Positions 1 through 10,948 of a stretch of 64,000 nucleotides of DNA are shown in pieces. The notes under the pieces are model-generated. The model did no database searches. It was not told the origin of the DNA and saw nothing but the letters and a program-made list of their open reading frames with translations. The stretch spans positions 5,258,386-5,322,385 of the forward strand of contig NW_020312935.1 of the NCBI RefSeq assembly GCF_003265705.1, in the 5' to 3' direction. Made by a program: the position numbers and the translations under genes. This stretch comes from Callorhinus ursinus (lineage: Eukaryota > Chordata > Mammalia > Carnivora > Otariidae). Position 1 is the first letter of the stretch, and each line of letters opens with the position of its first letter.

Positions 1-362
1 ATGATGAGGATAAAAATTATGATAGTCCTTGTAGAGCAGGCACTCTTCTAGGGCACTTTTACATAAACAAACTCATTCAAAATCCAGACGGGGTATTATC
101 ATTTTGTCAGACAGAGGAACTAAGGGACATAAGCTTTAGTCCGAAGATCTAGACCCAGGCAGTCTGGCTCCCGTGGGGAAGGAGTCGGTTCAGGTATAAA
201 GAGCTTCTGCTTGACCTAATTACTTGTACTTTCGAAAATTGCACGCTTTAAGAATACAAGAAAAAGAATGAACTCCTGCCTCTCAAAGAAGGGTAGGGGG
301 CGATGAAGCACGCTAGCCAGACAGGTGAGACAGCAAAAGTCACATACTAAGGGCACCCTTAC
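1..362 (-). other. CDH1: CDH1 intron 11, partial
   Basis: This is the 5-prime end of intron 11 in gene direction, starting at the gtaagg donor. I see no repeat or other feature in it; exon 12 lies outside the window. Confidence 0.9.
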
Positions 363-508
363 CCGTATCAATGGCTATAATGAGGGCCTCGTACGTGCTG
401 TTCTTCACATGCTCCGTGTCCTCTCTGTCCAGCTCAGCCCGAGTGAAAATGGCACCAGATTCTGGATTAATCTCCAGCCAATTGGCAGCATCCCTCCAAA
501 TCCGATAC
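363..508 (-). CDS. CDH1: CDH1 exon 11 (EC4, middle part)
   Basis: E-cadherin is the calcium-dependent homophilic adhesion receptor of epithelial adherens junctions. Read on the minus strand, this exon encodes [17 protein letters not shown], then an LDRE-type calcium motif (AELDRED) and the [10 protein letters not shown] strand of EC4, about residues 522-571 of the human protein. It is preceded by an AG acceptor (509-510, ct on plus) and followed by a gtaagg donor (361-362). At 146 bp it has the length I recall for human exon 11. The last base is the first base of a Gly codon completed in exon 12, outside the window. No frameshift or stop is seen. The N-glycosylation sequon NST is kept. Confidence 0.97.
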
Positions 509-741
509 CTGAAATGGCACAAGCTCTGGCTTAGAATAGTACAGCAAACGGCACATGGCTGAAGAAGGCTAAGGTTCCTCTTTGTTGATTGATCAGATCT
601 ACAGCAGAGTATGACCATCCATGTCCCCTTCACCTGGATTCACCCACCGGGTAAACCCTTTAAGAGTGAGTTGCAGACACCATGTTCTTTTACTCAGAAA
701 TACTTCAGCCCATGTTATCCCCTAAGAACAGAGGCATTTTC

Positions 742-867
742 TGAGGGAGAGAGAGAAGCAGGCTTCCCGTGGAGCAGGGAGCCGGATGCGCGGCTCGATC
801 CTAGGACCCCGAGATCATGACCTGAGCCGAAGGCAGACGCTTAACAACTGAGCCACCCAGGTGCCCC
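742..867 (-). mobile_element. CAN-SINE, tail-truncated
   Basis: tRNA-like head complete (ends gagccacccaggtgcccc); the A-rich tail is missing. Confidence 0.9.
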
Positions 868-1028
868 ATGGCATGTATTTAAATTGTCAATTTCCACAAA
901 ACTGTCCTCCAGAACATCCCTGCCCAGATTCTGGATCCCTCCAGAATTAGACATCATGTTTCCCTAATTTGGAACTGGTCCTCAGCCTTTCTTTTCTTTC
1001 TCAACACTTTTTGGAAAAGTGTAGGCCA

Positions 1029-1236
1029 GGGGCGCCTGAGTGGGGCATTCGGTTAAGCACCTGACTCTTGGTTTCTGCTCAGGTCATGATGGGTCTTGAG
1101 ATCAAGCCCTACATCGGGCTCTATACTCAGCATGGAGTCTGCTTGAGGTTTTTTCTCCCTCTCCCTCTGCTCCTCCCCCGAGCTCGCCCTCTCTTTCCCT
1201 GAAATAAGTAAATAAATCTTAAAAAAAAAAAAAAAA
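1029..1236 (+). mobile_element. CAN-SINE, diverged
   Basis: Head ggggcgcctgagtgg, CT-rich middle, aaataagtaaataaatctt tail and a run of A. Confidence 0.92.
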
Positions 1237-1329
1237 GGTAAAGTGCAGTTTACTTGTTTTGTAGAAAGCCCCTCAATTTGGGTTGTCTGATTATTCCCTC
1301 CTAAGTAGTTTTGTGGTTTTTATTTTTTA

Positions 1330-1504
1330 TTTTTTTGAAGATTTTATTTATTTGAGACAGAGAGAGGAGCAGGGAAGCAGAGGGAGAAGGAGAAGCAGAC
1401 TCCCCACGGAGCAGGGAGCCCAATACGGTACTCGATCCCAGGACCCTGAAATCATGATCTGAGCCAAAGGCAGACGCTTAAGCAATTGAGCACCTTGGCG
1501 CCCC
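1330..1504 (-). mobile_element. CAN-SINE
   Basis: Reverse copy from gaagattttatttattt to cttggcgcccc. Confidence 0.92.
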
Positions 1505-2125
1505 TCCCTCCGAAGTAGTTTCAAGTTATGCAAAGGAAGGGGAAGCAAGAACAGTGTGGAGGTGATGTGTGTCCTCAGTGTATCATTCGCATTAGGAGGC
1601 ACATGACGGCTGTTCTTTTCATGGTGATATTCACTTCAATCACTTGGTAAGGGCACAGGCAACCAGATCTCTTTAAAGCAAAAGTTCCTTTTTTTCTCTT
1701 GGTAATTAATCTATGACCTGAGGGGAGAAAATGTGACAATATCCTGTTCACCAACTGACTTAAATCCAAGAGATTTAACATCTACGGACAATTCTTCCCT
1801 GAAGCAATGAATACTATGACCCTATGTGTTTTTAAAAGCAAAACTCTTTCAGACCAGCTCCCCAAGGGGTACAGTAGCTCTCAAATGGTGGCAACATACC
1901 ACGCAGCACCCCCACCATGAGCACTATGAGGTTTGGGTTCACACAGTGGCCCGAGGGTGGGTTGTACTATTGGCCTTTGTTGGTAGGTGCCAGAGAGGCT
2001 CAAGTTCCTTCCTGTCTTACAGAGGAAGAAAAAAGTTTTACTCAAAAAATCCTGTTAAGCAACACCTTATTAGGAGGACCAGAAACATTCAATCCGAGGG
2101 AACAAAGGCATGAAAAACAAAGATA

Positions 2126-2310
2126 GGGGTGCCTGGGTGGCTCAGTTGGTTAAGCATCTGCCTGCGGCTCAGGTCATGATCTCAGGGTCCTGGGATCAAG
2201 CCCCGAGTTGGGTTCCCTGCTCCGAGGGGAATCTGCCTCTCCCTCTCCCTTTGCCCTCCCAGTACCATGTGCTCTGTATATATAAAATCTTTAAAAAGAA
2301 AAAGAAAAAC
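2126..2310 (+). mobile_element. CAN-SINE
   Basis: Full-length; flanked by aaaaacaaagata and aaaaacagagata (one mismatch). Confidence 0.93.
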
Positions 2311-2525
2311 AGAGATACAGTGCCCAGTCATCTGCCAAGGTCATGGGAAGACTCAGAAAAGGAAACAAATAACCTAAGGACGAAAGGGCCTTGGATACCC
2401 GTGGGTACATCCTCACCTCTTTACAAGTACAAAGCCATGAACCACATAGAGTGGTCTTTATTCCAGAGGTAAGGGCTTCAACACACACTAGTAAGACTTG
2501 GTCCCTGTACTTGCTCAAAGAGAAG

Positions 2526-2697
2526 TTTTTTTGTTTTTTTGTAAAGATTTTGTTTATTTGAGAGAGACAGAGAGAATGCAGAGGGAGTAGACTTTCTGCT
2601 GAGGAGAGAGCCTGATGCAGGGCTGGATCCCAGGACCCTGGGATCATGACCTGAACCGAAGGCAGACGCTTAACCAACTGAGCCACCCAGGTGTCCC
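2526..2697 (-). mobile_element. CAN-SINE
   Basis: Reverse copy with target duplication ctcaaagagaag on both sides. Confidence 0.94.
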
Positions 2698-2860
2698 TCA
2701 AAGAGAAGCTCTGAACTACCCATTTCACTACTGCAAGCTAAGATGTCAACCCACCCTTGAAACCATACACTCCAACACTTTATCACTGAACAAAAACCCT
2801 ACAATACTGTCTTCGGTTTTCACTCTACTTTTCAAGTTTGATTATAAACACATCTTACCA

Positions 2861-3037
2861 GGGGTGCCTGAATGGCTCAGTCGGTTAAGCATCTGACTTT
2901 TGATCTTAACTCAGGTCTTCATCTCAGAGTCATGGGTTCAAATCCCACCTCGGGCTCTCTGCTTGAAATTCTCTCTCCCCTTTCTCCAGCCCCTCCTCCA
3001 TTGCACTTTCTCTCTAAAATAAATATATCTTTTTTTA
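2861..3037 (+). mobile_element. CAN-SINE, older subtype
   Basis: Head ggggtgcctgaatggctcag with a degraded body; its tail abuts the next reverse SINE. Confidence 0.9.
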
Positions 3038-3155
3038 AAAAAGATTTTACTTATTTATTTGCGAGAGAGAAAGCATGAGAGGGGGGAGGGGCAGAGGGAG
3101 ACTCCCTGCTGAGCAGGGAGCCTGATGCGGGACTCAATCCCGGGACTCCAGGATC
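3038..3155 (-). mobile_element. CAN-SINE, head-truncated
   Basis: Tail and middle present (aagattttacttatttattt to ccaggatcatg); the tRNA-like head is lost. Tail-to-tail with the preceding SINE. Confidence 0.88.
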
Positions 3156-3509
3156 ATGCTGGACTACATTCTGTCCCACCTTTTGTTTTCTCCATAAAAA
3201 CATTTCCTTAGTGGCACTGGGTGCGTGCTGCTGATCACATCAAGTAGCACATCATGTAGCACTGTCCTTGCCTTTTTTTTATTTTATTTAATAGTAAATG
3301 TTAAAAACAATCAGAAGGTTTTGGTGCTATGAGCCTCCATTTAAAATTTCCCCATCATCCTTGACCTAATGACTCAGTTCTAGCAGCCTTCAAGATCACT
3401 ACCTAGCCCCCATGTTTAGTTCCTCCTCAACAGGGCACATGCGTGGTCCACAGGTATTCAGGAGCTTTTTCACTCAGGACAGAATCAGCATAAAAAAATT
3501 TCCAGAACA

Positions 3510-3683
3510 GGGGTGCCTGGGTAGTTCAGTCGGTTTAGCGGCTGCCTTCAGCTCAGGTCATAATCCTGGGGTCCTGGGATCGAGCCCCACATCGGGCTCC
3601 CTGCTCAGTGGGGAGTCTGCTTTTCCCTCTCCCCACTGCTCGTGCTCTCTCTCTCAAATATATAAAAACTTAAAAAAAAAAAA
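3510..3683 (+). mobile_element. CAN-SINE
   Basis: Complete head to A tail. Confidence 0.93.
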
Positions 3684-3854
3684 TCCCCAGAATAACCTTA
3701 CAAGTTGAAGTCACACTTAAACTCTTTTTGTTTGAAGTTTAATAAGTAAAAAGCATTGATGTTAAAGCAAACACCCCCCCCAAAACAGGAACACACTCAA
3801 TTAGTAAACAAGATGCTACTCCAGATTTGTAGTTTTTTCTAAACAGTTCATTGT

Positions 3855-4050
3855 TTTTGTTTTTTTCAAGATTTTATTTATTTATTTGACAGAGACACAG
3901 CAAGAGAGGGAACACACGCAGGGGGAGTGGGAGAGGGAGAAGCAGGTTTCCTGCCAAGCAGGGAGCCCAATGTGGGGCTCGATCCCAGGACCCTGGGACC
4001 ATGACCTGAGCCAAAGGCAGACGCCAAAGGACTGCGCCACCCAGGCACCA
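3855..4050 (-). mobile_element. CAN-SINE
   Basis: Reverse copy; flanks ctaaacagttcattgtt and ctaaatagttcattgtt form a target duplication with one mismatch. Confidence 0.94.
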
Positions 4051-4565
4051 CTAAATAGTTCATTGTTACAGTTTCCTCTAGAGTAGATGTTAAGAGGTCA
4101 GAACCTCTCTGAGAAGAGGAAGCAGGCACATTGGCCAAGCCCTGTTACCCCTGGAAATCACACCATTACTAACAAGACACGTGCGTCAAGTTAGGATTTG
4201 TGCTCTACTTGTTCTTCCCTAGTCAAATCCAGCCTCAAAAGATGAAGGACATTATTTGTCATACATGGTCATGGGGTGTTGCTGTTGGTTTGCTCATGTG
4301 TTTTCAATATGTGTGGGTGTGATTTAGACTACAGAGGCGCCTTCCAGTTTAAAAGGAGAGAAAATAGTGAGCTCCTTATAACACACCATGTATGTCAATT
4401 AAAACCACATTCCTGCCTCACTGCATGAACCCAAAGAGAGGAAAGCACAGTAAATATAGAATGGCTGGCTATAGAAGAAATGGAAAAGATGTGGGGAATG
4501 TGGCGGGGGGGAGCCAAACAAGAAAAGGGTCTTGCACAGACAATGATAAAATGCTATGAACTAAA

Positions 4566-4573
<8 letters not shown>

Positions 4574-4606
<33 letters not shown>
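4574..4606. repeat. (CA)n microsatellite
   Basis: About 16 CA units in intron 10, about 40 bp from the exon 10 donor. Confidence 0.97.
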
Positions 4607-4609
<3 letters not shown>

Positions 4610-4647
4610 CAGCTACTGCAAGACTGTTGAAAAATCCTTATACTTAC

Positions 4648-4892
4648 ATTATCCTCTGTCCCATAAAACTATCTGGATCCGTGGCAGTGTAGGATGTGAT
4701 TTCCAGGCCCACACCAAAGTCTTCAGGTATTTCCACTGTCTTTGGACAAGGCACAAAGACGGGGGCTTCATTCACATCCTCCACGTCCACAGTGACGGTG
4801 GCTGTGGAGGTGGAGAGAATGACCTCAAATGGGGCTACATTCACCACGGTCACGTACAGAATATACTGCTGCTTGGCCTCGAAATCCAAGCC
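4648..4892 (-). CDS. CDH1: CDH1 exon 10 (end of EC3, start of EC4)
   Basis: The exon begins [14 protein letters not shown] and runs through the EC3 terminal strand (STATVTVDV), the calcium-linker DVNEAPVF, and the first strands of EC4 ([17 protein letters not shown]). It is 245 bp, the length I recall for human exon 10, with a ttag acceptor (4893-4894) and a gtaagt donor. It ends mid-codon and joins exon 11 to give I-M-Y-R. The residue after VP at the start of EC4 is Cys (VPCPK); in human E-cadherin this stretch is VPPEK. The splice phases and lack of stops support an intact gene. Confidence 0.97.
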
Positions 4893-5039
4893 CTAAGGAG
4901 CAAAGAAGAAAGGAGTTAAAAAAATATATTTTATGTTAGTATAAAAAAAAAAAAAAGATTACATCCTTAACTATTGCTGTTGACCAGCAATATCTTCATG
5001 GTTCTCCAATCTAGCTGTGTTAGGAAGAAGTAACTTGGG

Positions 5040-5155
5040 AAGTTCTGAAGAAAATGAAGGCCTGCACCCTAACCCAGCAAACAATAATCTCTGGGGGTGG
5101 GGCCTGGCCGTGGATGTTTTTCAAAAGCTAACAGGCAACCATATTCAAGACGAGA
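5040..5155 (+). mobile_element. MER5-like hAT fragment
   Basis: accctaacccagcaaacaat and atctctgggggtggggcc. Confidence 0.55.
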
Positions 5156-5359
5156 ACCCTAGCAGAAGAATAAAAATGAGCTATGTACGTGAAGCCTCAA
5201 ACAGCAAAACCCAGCAAACAAACACTAGTACCTTAAGTCTTTTATTATCCAAGACCAGTAAGAATGTTGATATACCATGTGACGTGTTGTCCATGTGACA
5301 GCAGATGGACAGAAGACCCTGCTTCTGACCACACCGATCTCAAGTTTAGTGACAACATG

Positions 5360-5550
5360 AAGTTCAGAATCAGCCAACAAGGTCAGAGCCCAGGTGAGCC
5401 ATTTCCTAGCTGTGTGGTTCAGGCAAATTAACTTCTGGATCTGTTTCCACACCCAAATACATAGGAAAAGGAACTGCTTCATAGAGTTGCTGTAAGGAAT
5501 AAACTGGGAACTTTTATGATGGACTTTGTGTACGGTAGGGGCTCATTTTA
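5360..5550 (+). mobile_element. MIR
   Basis: tttcctagctgtgtggttcaggcaaattaac core. Confidence 0.7.
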
Positions 5551-6120
5551 CTGGCTTCTTTCTTTTGTTGGTAGCATAGAAAATGTTGACATCCAATATT
5601 CAGTGGGAGATAAGGTTATGCAGTAAGTGATGCAAGGATGGATGGTTTTGCTCACTTGCTCAATAAGGAGGTCTAAGTTTGGGGGCTAATCCAGAGATCC
5701 ACTAACTCTGACTAACTTCGACAAAGAAATCACCCAACTTCTTAGTTTTCAAGTTTCCAAGACATCTTTCAAAAAGTCATTTGTCCCACTTCTAAAATAA
5801 TCCAGCAAAATGGCAGAGACCAGTAAGCCATTTTTCCTCTCATTTGCAAAATGGATATGGGGCAAATGTTTCAGGGAGAAAGTCTTTTAAAACAGATGGT
5901 ACTTTCTTTCTCCTCAATTTCAAGAAGCTGCGTAGGAGCGTCTCACATGTGCCTAAAGAGTTGCTGCAAACCCCAAATGGCCCACCAGAACCTGGGAAAG
6001 CTGCCCACCCCTAGCCCACCAATGCCATGCTAATCTACATCTTAGAAGACACCAAGGGACAAGGGAGTGGGCAGCTAGCTGAGATGTCGGTTTCTGCATC
6101 TTGCCAGGCACCATACAAAC

Positions 6121-6303
6121 CTTAGCTGTTTTCAAAATGCCGTCGTTGGTTACTGGGTCTGTGGTGACAACAAATTGCTCATTGTTATTGTTCAATATGG
6201 TGTACACAGCCTGCCATGCTGGGGTATTGGGGACATCGTCATCAGTCACTTTGAGTACGGTGATTTCAACGTTAGCCTTGTTCTCAGGCACCTGCCCCTG
6301 GTA
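6121..6303 (-). CDS. CDH1: CDH1 exon 9 (EC3)
   Basis: The exon encodes [15 protein letters not shown], then the EC3 calcium motif region [12 protein letters not shown] and VYTIL, ending DGILKTAK. It is 183 bp, the length recalled for human exon 9, begins and ends in phase 0, and has a ttag acceptor (6304-6305) and gtttgt donor (6119-6120). A run of four Asn (ILNNNNEQ) replaces the human LNDDGGQ loop. The PENKANV sequence corresponds to the conserved PENEANV of E-cadherin, which fixes the identity. Confidence 0.97.
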
Positions 6304-6554
6304 CTAAAGAGGAAAGGAAAAGATGGGTCACTTATGACATCCTGAGACCTAATAGATGAGCCAGGTCGATAAGGGCTAAAGAAATCCTTTCTGAGCCCAA
6401 GATTCAAGGAGAGTCTTGGAGGAAGTACCCATTCCACCAGTAGAGCCCCTATTTCCTGTTGGGGGAGCAGCCAATACTACTCAAGATGCATCATCCTTCA
6501 AGACTACCTGAGTTGGCTTTTTAAGGACCTGGCTACCTGAGCCCCTCAGCACAC

Positions 6555-6935
6555 TCTGGCCCAGTTGCTGACTGTGATCTTAATCAAACTCAAGACACTG
6601 TGGCTTATCCATCATTCCCTCTTCTTCCATCATTCCCAGTGGTACCAATGATTTCCATAAAACAGAAGTCTGGTCAGTATAGTCCTCTGCTTAAAACCCT
6701 TGATGATGTCCCCTTGCACTCAGGATAAATTCTAAAATTCTTTCCTCCATCTACAAGGTCCTGTAGGACCCAACCTCCTTTGGTTCACTACACAGACTGT
6801 TTTTCAGTTCTTGAAAACTTTTTATTGATTCAGAGCATTTTGCATATGGTGATCCCTCTGCCTAGAACACTCTTCCACTGTCCCCTGTCCCACATTTGAC
6901 AACCTCCTTTCAGGTCTTATTTTTTTTATCCTGGT
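6555..6935 (+). mobile_element. L2 fragment
   Basis: cctctgcttaaaacccttg, ccctctgcctagaacactct, caacctcctttcaggtctt. Confidence 0.8.
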
Positions 6936-7989
6936 TATTTTGTATTTTATTAGACTGATGTACCTTTCACCATTTCTTGAGACGTAAAGCGAACAATATT
7001 GAAGGGAGTAAAGCCATCCACAAATTTACTGAGTAAACTAGAAAGGTACGTAAAACTTTGGGCTGGAATCGAGGGAAAAACCTGTTCTGAGCTGAAGGGA
7101 GGTCCTTGGTTTCGAACAAAAATCTCCTAAAGGCTCTACTAAGACAAGGGTCAGTTTATAGAAAAACTACGAATTGCACAGAAGCCCATTAGGCAAAAAA
7201 AATGGGCAGGATAGAAGGCCATGGGCTGTGGGGGCAGCCGGTCTGTGGCAGGGATGGCTGGGCTAGAGACTGCAGTCCAGGTCCAGGACCTGCAGGTAAG
7301 GAGCAGGCTGGAAGTAGGCTAGATGCAGAGATCAGGGCGTTCACCCAAAGCGCAGGCTTTCTACTTGGCCTCTAGAATGCTGATGCAGAGGCCTCAGACA
7401 AGGCCTTTCATGTCTTACTATAAATGTTCTAGGCTTTGTGAAGCCTTCTTGTACTCACAATACCTGGGTTAGGGGGGCAGACACGGCTAACTGCCTAGTA
7501 AATAACCACTCGCCCCTTCTTCACGAACTATATTGTTGGGGGCAACAATGTGCCCAAACAAAATATTTTATTTCTGGTCATCTTCTAAGACAGCAGTTGC
7601 TAATAAGAGGTTAAGGAAACTTGTGGGAGGAGTCTGCACAGAAGTGAGAGGCCTTGACTGAGCAGCAATGCCTTTTGCTCCCCATGCCCTTGCCTCCTTC
7701 CTGAAGGAAGCACAGGGGCCACCGAGGATCGAAGCCATGCACCAGTGATGGTGGGACAGCAAGACGGAGGAGGTTCCGTTAACAGTGTAGATACTCTAGC
7801 TCTAGGTTTTTTGTGACACGAGAGAAAGTTTACCCTATTTGTTTAAGGCAGAGTCAAATCTCTGTTACTAACCACTGAGCTTATTTCTAACGAACATATT
7901 AAGATTTATTAAGAGCTTTTTCGTGTAACTTTTAATACCTTCTCATCTTCTTTTAATATAATTGTACACAATAATTTGTACAGGTTGTC

Positions 7990-8120
7990 AAAACATCTCC
8001 CTAGCTAGACTATCAACTCCATTGAGAGCAGAATCTTTGTCTTGTTGTGATAATATCTCCAGTGTATAACACAATTCCTGTGTGATAAACTTAGAAAGTA
8101 TTTGCTCAGTGAATAAACAA
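7990..8120 (+). mobile_element. L2-like 3-prime end
   Basis: ctatcaactccattgagagc and tgctcagtgaataaac. Confidence 0.55.
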
Positions 8121-8185
8121 AACCTGGTAAGATTTGCTACCAAGATGTACAACATGAGGACATGAATTCAAAAGGTGCCTTTAAA

Positions 8186-8297
8186 AACAAAACAAAACAA
8201 AAAACCCTACTCATCTCTGCACCCAACATGGGGCTTGAACTCACAACCCCAAGATCAAGAGGCGCATGCTTCACGGACTGAGCCAGCCAGGCACCCA
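8186..8297 (-). mobile_element. Old short-type CAN-SINE
   Basis: Lacks the CT-rich middle; ends gagccagccaggcaccc; short imperfect duplication aggtgcc on both sides. Confidence 0.82.
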
Positions 8298-8493
8298 TAG
8301 GTGCCATTTACAACTCTGCAAACCTGTGTCAGTAGGGCCTGTGCTGAGGATGACAGATAAGATTGGCATCCCAATTGGCTTGCTTCTTTAAAGCTCGCTA
8401 GTATGGGGCAAGTTTTCAAAGGGTTCACCCATGAGCAGTTGCGAAACAACAGAGGCCTTTCTTTGGAAACCGTCCAGGGGTCTGCAGAATTAC

Positions 8494-8622
8494 CGTGGTG
8501 GGTTTGAAGACGGGGGGGTTATCGTTGATGTCAGTGACTGTGATCACAGCTGTTGCGGTGGTACTTAAGCCTTCACCTTGCAGGTCAGCAGCCTCAACCA
8601 CCAGGCTGTATGTGGGAATACT
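8494..8622 (-). CDS. CDH1: CDH1 exon 8 (end of EC2, EC2-EC3 linker)
   Basis: Minus-strand translation gives [29 protein letters not shown] and then the calcium linker [14 protein letters not shown]. The [10 protein letters not shown] segment and DINDNPPVF linker are cadherin hallmarks at the EC2-EC3 boundary. It is 129 bp, matching my recollection of human exon 8, with a tgcag acceptor (8623-8624) and gtaatt donor (8492-8493), and ends in phase 0. It follows exon 7 across a short 261 bp intron. Confidence 0.97.
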
Positions 8623-8883
8623 CTGCAGAGATCAAACACATGTGAGTCAGGACCAACAGCCACATCAAGCCCAGCCCAGAGCATGGGAACGGTTTATTTG
8701 ATCATCTGCTTCAATGCCAGCCTGCTTTCTAGGTACAAAACCTCTAGAGAGCTGTTTAGATGCAAAGCTCAGACCATAAACACAGTACGTGGCAACCGGC
8801 CTCAGAAGAGTTTTACATTGTCCATGTGATTTAGCTGATGTCTATTTGCCCTCAACAGCCTCAAGACCCTCTTCACCCCTGAC
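8623..8883 (-). other. CDH1: CDH1 intron 7
   Basis: A 261 bp intron with no recognised feature. Confidence 0.95.
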
Positions 8884-9059
8884 CTCCCGGTCCAGCCCGG
8901 TGGTGAGCACGCTGATAACTCCTTTGTCCTTGTTGATAGTGAACATCATGCCGTTAGGCAGGAGGGGCTCTTGGGTGACGATGCGGTAAGCAATGGCGGC
9001 GTTGTAGGTGTTCTCATCGTCATCCGCATCTGTGGCTGTGACCTGCATCACGGAGGTGC
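8884..9059 (-). CDS. CDH1: CDH1 exon 7 (EC2)
   Basis: The exon encodes [20 protein letters not shown], the EC2 calcium-binding DADDD region, then [26 protein letters not shown] and the GLDRE calcium motif. It is 176 bp, the recalled human exon 7 length, with a ttgcag acceptor (9060-9061) and gtcagg donor (8882-8883). The first Gly codon is split with exon 6. All calcium-ligand residues visible in the exon (DADDD, LDRE) are intact. Confidence 0.97.
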
Positions 9060-9639
9060 CTGCAAGTGCCGAGGGAGAGAAAGATTCAGTTAAGCTGCAC
9101 TTTGGATTCTGGTCAACATGGCTGTCCAGAGTGTTAAAGGAGGAGCCCCAGGAAATGGTACCATGTTATGGCTCCTCCATTCTCTAATTTCCAAAATTTT
9201 TACCAAAATGGTAGGGGAGGAAGAAAGCATTCCACCCCCTGAGCAGTGTTCCAAGGACTTGGCTTTTCCAACAATTTTGGATGGAGGCTGGAGGTGAGGA
9301 GGATGGAGAATAAATAAACTGAAACCCTGTGCCTTGTCTCCCATCCCGAGTGAATGAGGTGGAAAAGAGGAAAAAATCCCACCAATATCCACAACTGGCT
9401 TCTCAGGCCCAGCTTCATCACAGAGAATGGTCATTTGCGATCACAGCCTTCAAGGTGGCAGAGAATACTTATAGTACCTCTGACTGTCAAAGGGCCAGTG
9501 CCCACGACATCGACAATTCCTTACGGCTCCACGGGAAAAGGACAAATAGCCCAAGGGGAAAAGGAGCAAAAGACGTGAAGAGACAAGTCATAAAGAAGAA
9601 ACCCAGATGGCCAGCCAACATAGAAAATGTTTATTAGCC

Positions 9640-10323
9640 CACTAATAAATCAGGGAAAGGCCATTTAAAATTGTACGAGATACAACTGCACAATCAACAA
9701 AGCTAAAATGTCTTAACAATTCTAGGATATTGACTGCTGGTAGGAGCGTTAAGTGGTTCAACCACTTTGGAAAGCAGCCTGTCACCATGTGGACACACTG
9801 AGTAGTATAGTAGTATACATACCGTATGTTACCGAGCAAGCTGCCCTCACAGATATACACCCTAGAAAAGCCTTCTGTGTACACATCAGGTAATATATTA
9901 AAAAAATGTTCTGAGAACACTACTTCTAATAACAAGAAACTGAAACAAACTCAATTCCCATCAACAGAGGAATAAAGTGCTTTATATAAATATAAAAATA
10001 CTGAATACGATGCAGCAATGAGAACAAATGAATGACCTTGGGCTGCTATGGGCACCAACATGAAGAACTTTTATGTACATAAAGCTGAGTGAGAGAAGCA
10101 CACCAGAAATACACGTGAGGTGTGATTCCACGTGTACAAAGTTTGAAAACATGCAAAAAAACCCGGATATTACTGAGGGGTAAATATACACATGATAAAG
10201 GAAAGCAAAGGAATGATTGCCAAAGTCAGGGCAGTGGCTACATTTACAGGGAAGAAAAAAGAATGTGTTCAGGAATGGCAAAGATCTGTTTCTTAATCAG
10301 GGAAGGTTCTTAAACTGCTCCTT
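9640..10323 (+). mobile_element. L1 3-prime fragment
   Basis: Recognisable ORF2-end/3-prime sequence: gactgctggtaggagcg, ccactttggaaagcagcc, cccatcaacagaggaataaa. Antisense to CDH1. Confidence 0.8.
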
Positions 10324-10324
10324 T

Positions 10325-10435
10325 TTGGGAGGTGGGGGTGGGAGGGTGGTGAGCTCTATGCCCAATGTGGGGCTTGAACCCACAGCCCCAAGATCAAGAG
10401 TCGCATGCTCTACTGACTGAGCCACCCAGGCACCC
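10325..10435 (-). mobile_element. Old short-type CAN-SINE
   Basis: tRNA-like head on minus strand with ttcttaaact duplicated on both sides. Confidence 0.88.
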
Positions 10436-10443
10436 TTCTTAAA

Positions 10444-10602
10444 CTTTTTTTTTTTAAGATTATTTACTGATTTACTTTATTTATTATTTATTTATCTGAC
10501 AGAGTGAGAAGAGAGCACAAGCAGGGGGAGCAGCAGAGGGAGAGGGAGAAGTAGGCTCCCTGCTGAGCAGGAAGCCCGACGCAGGGCTTGATTCCAGGAC
10601 TC
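10444..10602 (-). mobile_element. CAN-SINE, head-truncated
   Basis: Poly-T and gattatttactg start; stops at ttccaggactcc before the tRNA-like head. Confidence 0.88.
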
Positions 10603-10639
10603 CTATTTTATAATACACATTTCTGTAGAATGGATGTTT

Positions 10640-10681
10640 TACACACACACACACACACACACACTCTCTCTCTCTCTCTCA
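10640..10681. repeat. (CA)n(CT)n compound microsatellite
   Basis: CA units pass directly into CT units in intron 6. Confidence 0.97.
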
Positions 10682-10803
10682 CTGGCTTCCAAAGAAGTTC
10701 TGTTCCTAGGAAGGACCTGACCCCAAACACAAGTCCCAACACTTTGAGGTCCAAAGAATCTAAGTGTCCTTCTGGGTATTCAGCTCTTCGAGACTGGGCA
10801 TAC

Positions 10804-10948
10804 CTGGAAGAGCACCTTCCATGACAGATCCTTCAAAGACCTGCTGGGTGAACTCGGGCTTGTTGTCATTCTGATCTGTCACCGTGATCACGATCTCCAT
10901 TGGGTCTTCCACTGCATTCCCATTAGAAGACACGGCGTGAGAGTAGAG
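10804..10948 (-). CDS. CDH1: CDH1 exon 6 (end of EC1, start of EC2, HAV motif)
   Basis: Translation begins [16 protein letters not shown]. The HAV tripeptide typical of classical type I cadherins is intact near human residues 233-235. It continues through [19 protein letters not shown] (the EC1-EC2 calcium linker) to VMEGALPG. The 145 bp exon ends with a split Gly codon, and has a ttacag acceptor (10949-10950) and gtatgc donor (10802-10803). Length and phase match my recollection of the human exon. Confidence 0.97.

Larger units (their letters stand above)
509..4647 (-). other. CDH1: CDH1 intron 10
   Basis: A 4.1 kb intron containing nine CAN-SINEs in strictly alternating orientation (742-4050) and a CA microsatellite. 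The rest (about 509-740, 1505-2125, 3156-3509 and 4051-4570) is single-copy with nothing recognised. Confidence 0.95.
4893..6120 (-). other. CDH1: CDH1 intron 9
   Basis: A 1.2 kb intron with a MER5-like fragment near 5040-5155 and a MIR near 5360-5550; the remainder is unremarkable. Confidence 0.95.
6304..8493 (-). other. CDH1: CDH1 intron 8
   Basis: A 2.2 kb intron holding an L2 fragment (6555-6935), another L2-like end (7990-8120) and one old SINE (8186-8297). The stretch 6940-7990 shows no recognised element. Confidence 0.95.
9060..10803 (-). other. CDH1: CDH1 intron 6
   Basis: A 1.7 kb intron with an antisense L1 3-prime fragment, two SINEs and a CA/CT microsatellite. 9060-9640 is single-copy. 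Confidence 0.95.

Noticed and set aside
2291..2728. Open frame of 145 codons on minus
   Set aside because: It consists largely of SINE sequence; WVAQLVKRLPS-type peptides recur wherever a SINE is read through.
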